The notes beneath the pieces are model-generated. The model saw only the letters and a list, made by a program, of their open reading frames with translations, did no database searches and was not told the origin of the DNA. A stretch of 7,410 bases of DNA, from the NCBI GenBank assembly GCA_964389805.1, contig CAYMFU010000269.1:1-7410 (forward strand), written 5' to 3'. Source of the DNA: JAGTVG01 sp964389805. Its GTDB lineage: Bacteria; Bacteroidota; Bacteroidia; Cytophagales; Cyclobacteriaceae. A program made the position numbers and the translations under genes. This document shows positions 6,858-7,410 of this stretch, in pieces. Numbering within the stretch: the first letter of the stretch is position 1; each line of letters opens with the position of its first letter.

Positions 6858-7410
6858 CTAAACGCCTCGATCCATAGGAGTCCATGCATTTTTAAATATT
6901 CTTTCAGCATTTAAACGGTAGATCTTATCGATCACACCCTTTTCCAGATAAAGTCCTTTTACCGGATCATCAAGTTCTGGTACAGTCATCTCATCATTCG
7001 AATTCATGTATTTCCAATCAAGCAACAATCTTTCATTCATGACTTTTCGCAATTCTTCAGGATTGGAATCGTCCAATTGTTGAAAATCTGTGCCATAAAG
7101 TATCCTATCCTGATATTTTATAAAGAAATCCCTCACCTTAACATAGTCCGTCAGTGACTGATTCTGTATATGACTCAAGCGTTCGGCCAGGTCTACGGAA
7201 GCATTCGGGAACCTATCAAGAAATCGTGAGATCTCATCAACACTCCACTCCAGGCTTGCCAGATGAGCTCCAATAAATGTTAAGTCCATGTTTTTCTCTA
7301 ACATATTATCTCTTGCCTCCATCTGTTCCTCGTATGAGGGCAATTCAGGATGCAGATACATATGATATTCAGGGTGCTGACTAAAATAGTTATAGTCATT
7401 TTTTACGGTC
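6858..7410 (-). CDS. Amidohydrolase-2 family metal-dependent hydrolase, C-terminal part
   Basis: The minus-strand frame is open from the right edge of the window to a TAG at 6858-6860, giving 183 residues; the Met at 7361 is internal, because the frame continues upstream with sixteen more codons (TVKNDYNYFSQHPEYH) and no stop. The protein therefore begins outside the window. It resembles the C-terminal half of amidohydrolase-related (PF04909-type, ACMSD-like) TIM-barrel enzymes, which hydrolyse or decarboxylate small molecules with a bound metal. Numbering from the first visible residue, LHPELPSYEEQ (19-29) is followed by FIGAHLASLEW (45-55), whose H49 fits a metal-ligand or catalytic His, and by RILYGTDF (102-109), whose D108 fits the conserved barrel-end Asp. 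The N-terminal HxH motif would lie outside the window, so it cannot be checked, nor can a signal peptide. The substrate is unknown. It converges with the secreted glycosidase-like gene. Confidence 0.85.
   Translation of the reverse strand, partial: TVKNDYNYFSQHPEYHMYLHPELPSYEEQMEARDNMLEKNMDLTFIGAHLASLEWSVDEISRFLDRFPNASVDLAERLSHIQNQSLTDYVKVRDFFIKYQDRILYGTDFQQLDDSNPEELRKVMNERLLLDWKYMNSNDEMTVPELDDPVKGLYLEKGVIDKIYRLNAERIFKNAWTPMDRGV

Noticed and set aside
7359..7361. ATG at 7361 as the true start of the amidohydrolase
   Set aside because: The frame stays open to the window edge with family-like residues upstream, and a 167-residue protein would lack the first half of the barrel.

Overview
The window looks like a piece of an AT-rich Bacteroidota chromosome, or of a close relative. 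The reasons are poorly conserved Shine-Dalgarno sequences, A/T-rich leaders, a possible Bacteroidota-type -33/-7 promoter, and exported proteins of types common in that group: Tat-signal Gfo/Idh/MocA oxidoreductases, and a Sec signal ending in S|Q. This is inference from style and protein families; no phylogenetic marker gene is present.

Layout, left to right. The left edge holds the last 63 codons of an unidentified plus-strand gene (ends at 194). A 168-bp convergent gap follows. Next are three minus-strand genes, in transcription order: an Nramp-related membrane transporter (4392 to 3166), a Tat-exported peptidase-M19 (membrane dipeptidase) protein (2971 to 1823), and a Tat-exported Gfo/Idh/MocA oxidoreductase (1715 to 363). 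The gaps between them are 194 and 107 bp, so a single transcript is possible but not tight. A 146-bp divergent promoter region separates the transporter from a large plus-strand secreted protein (4539-6722). That protein has a TIM-barrel glycoside-hydrolase-like domain, a beta-galactosidase-trimerisation-like domain and a C-terminal beta domain. After a 135-bp convergent gap, the C-terminal part of an amidohydrolase-2-type metal-dependent hydrolase runs off the right edge on the minus strand.

How the genes may work together (inference): the set reads as an accessory catabolic locus with at least three exported proteins: a carbohydrate-active enzyme candidate, a metallopeptidase-fold hydrolase and an NAD(P)-type oxidoreductase or glycosidase. 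An unusual transporter lies beside them. No SusC/SusD pair is visible. The most notable signals are departures from family consensus: the transporter has lost the Asp and Asn of the Nramp DPGN metal site, and the M19 protein lacks the usual G-[SG]-D-F-D-G active-site loop. No gene-free stretch exceeds 300 bp. I saw no tRNA, rRNA, CRISPR array, insertion sequence or attachment site.
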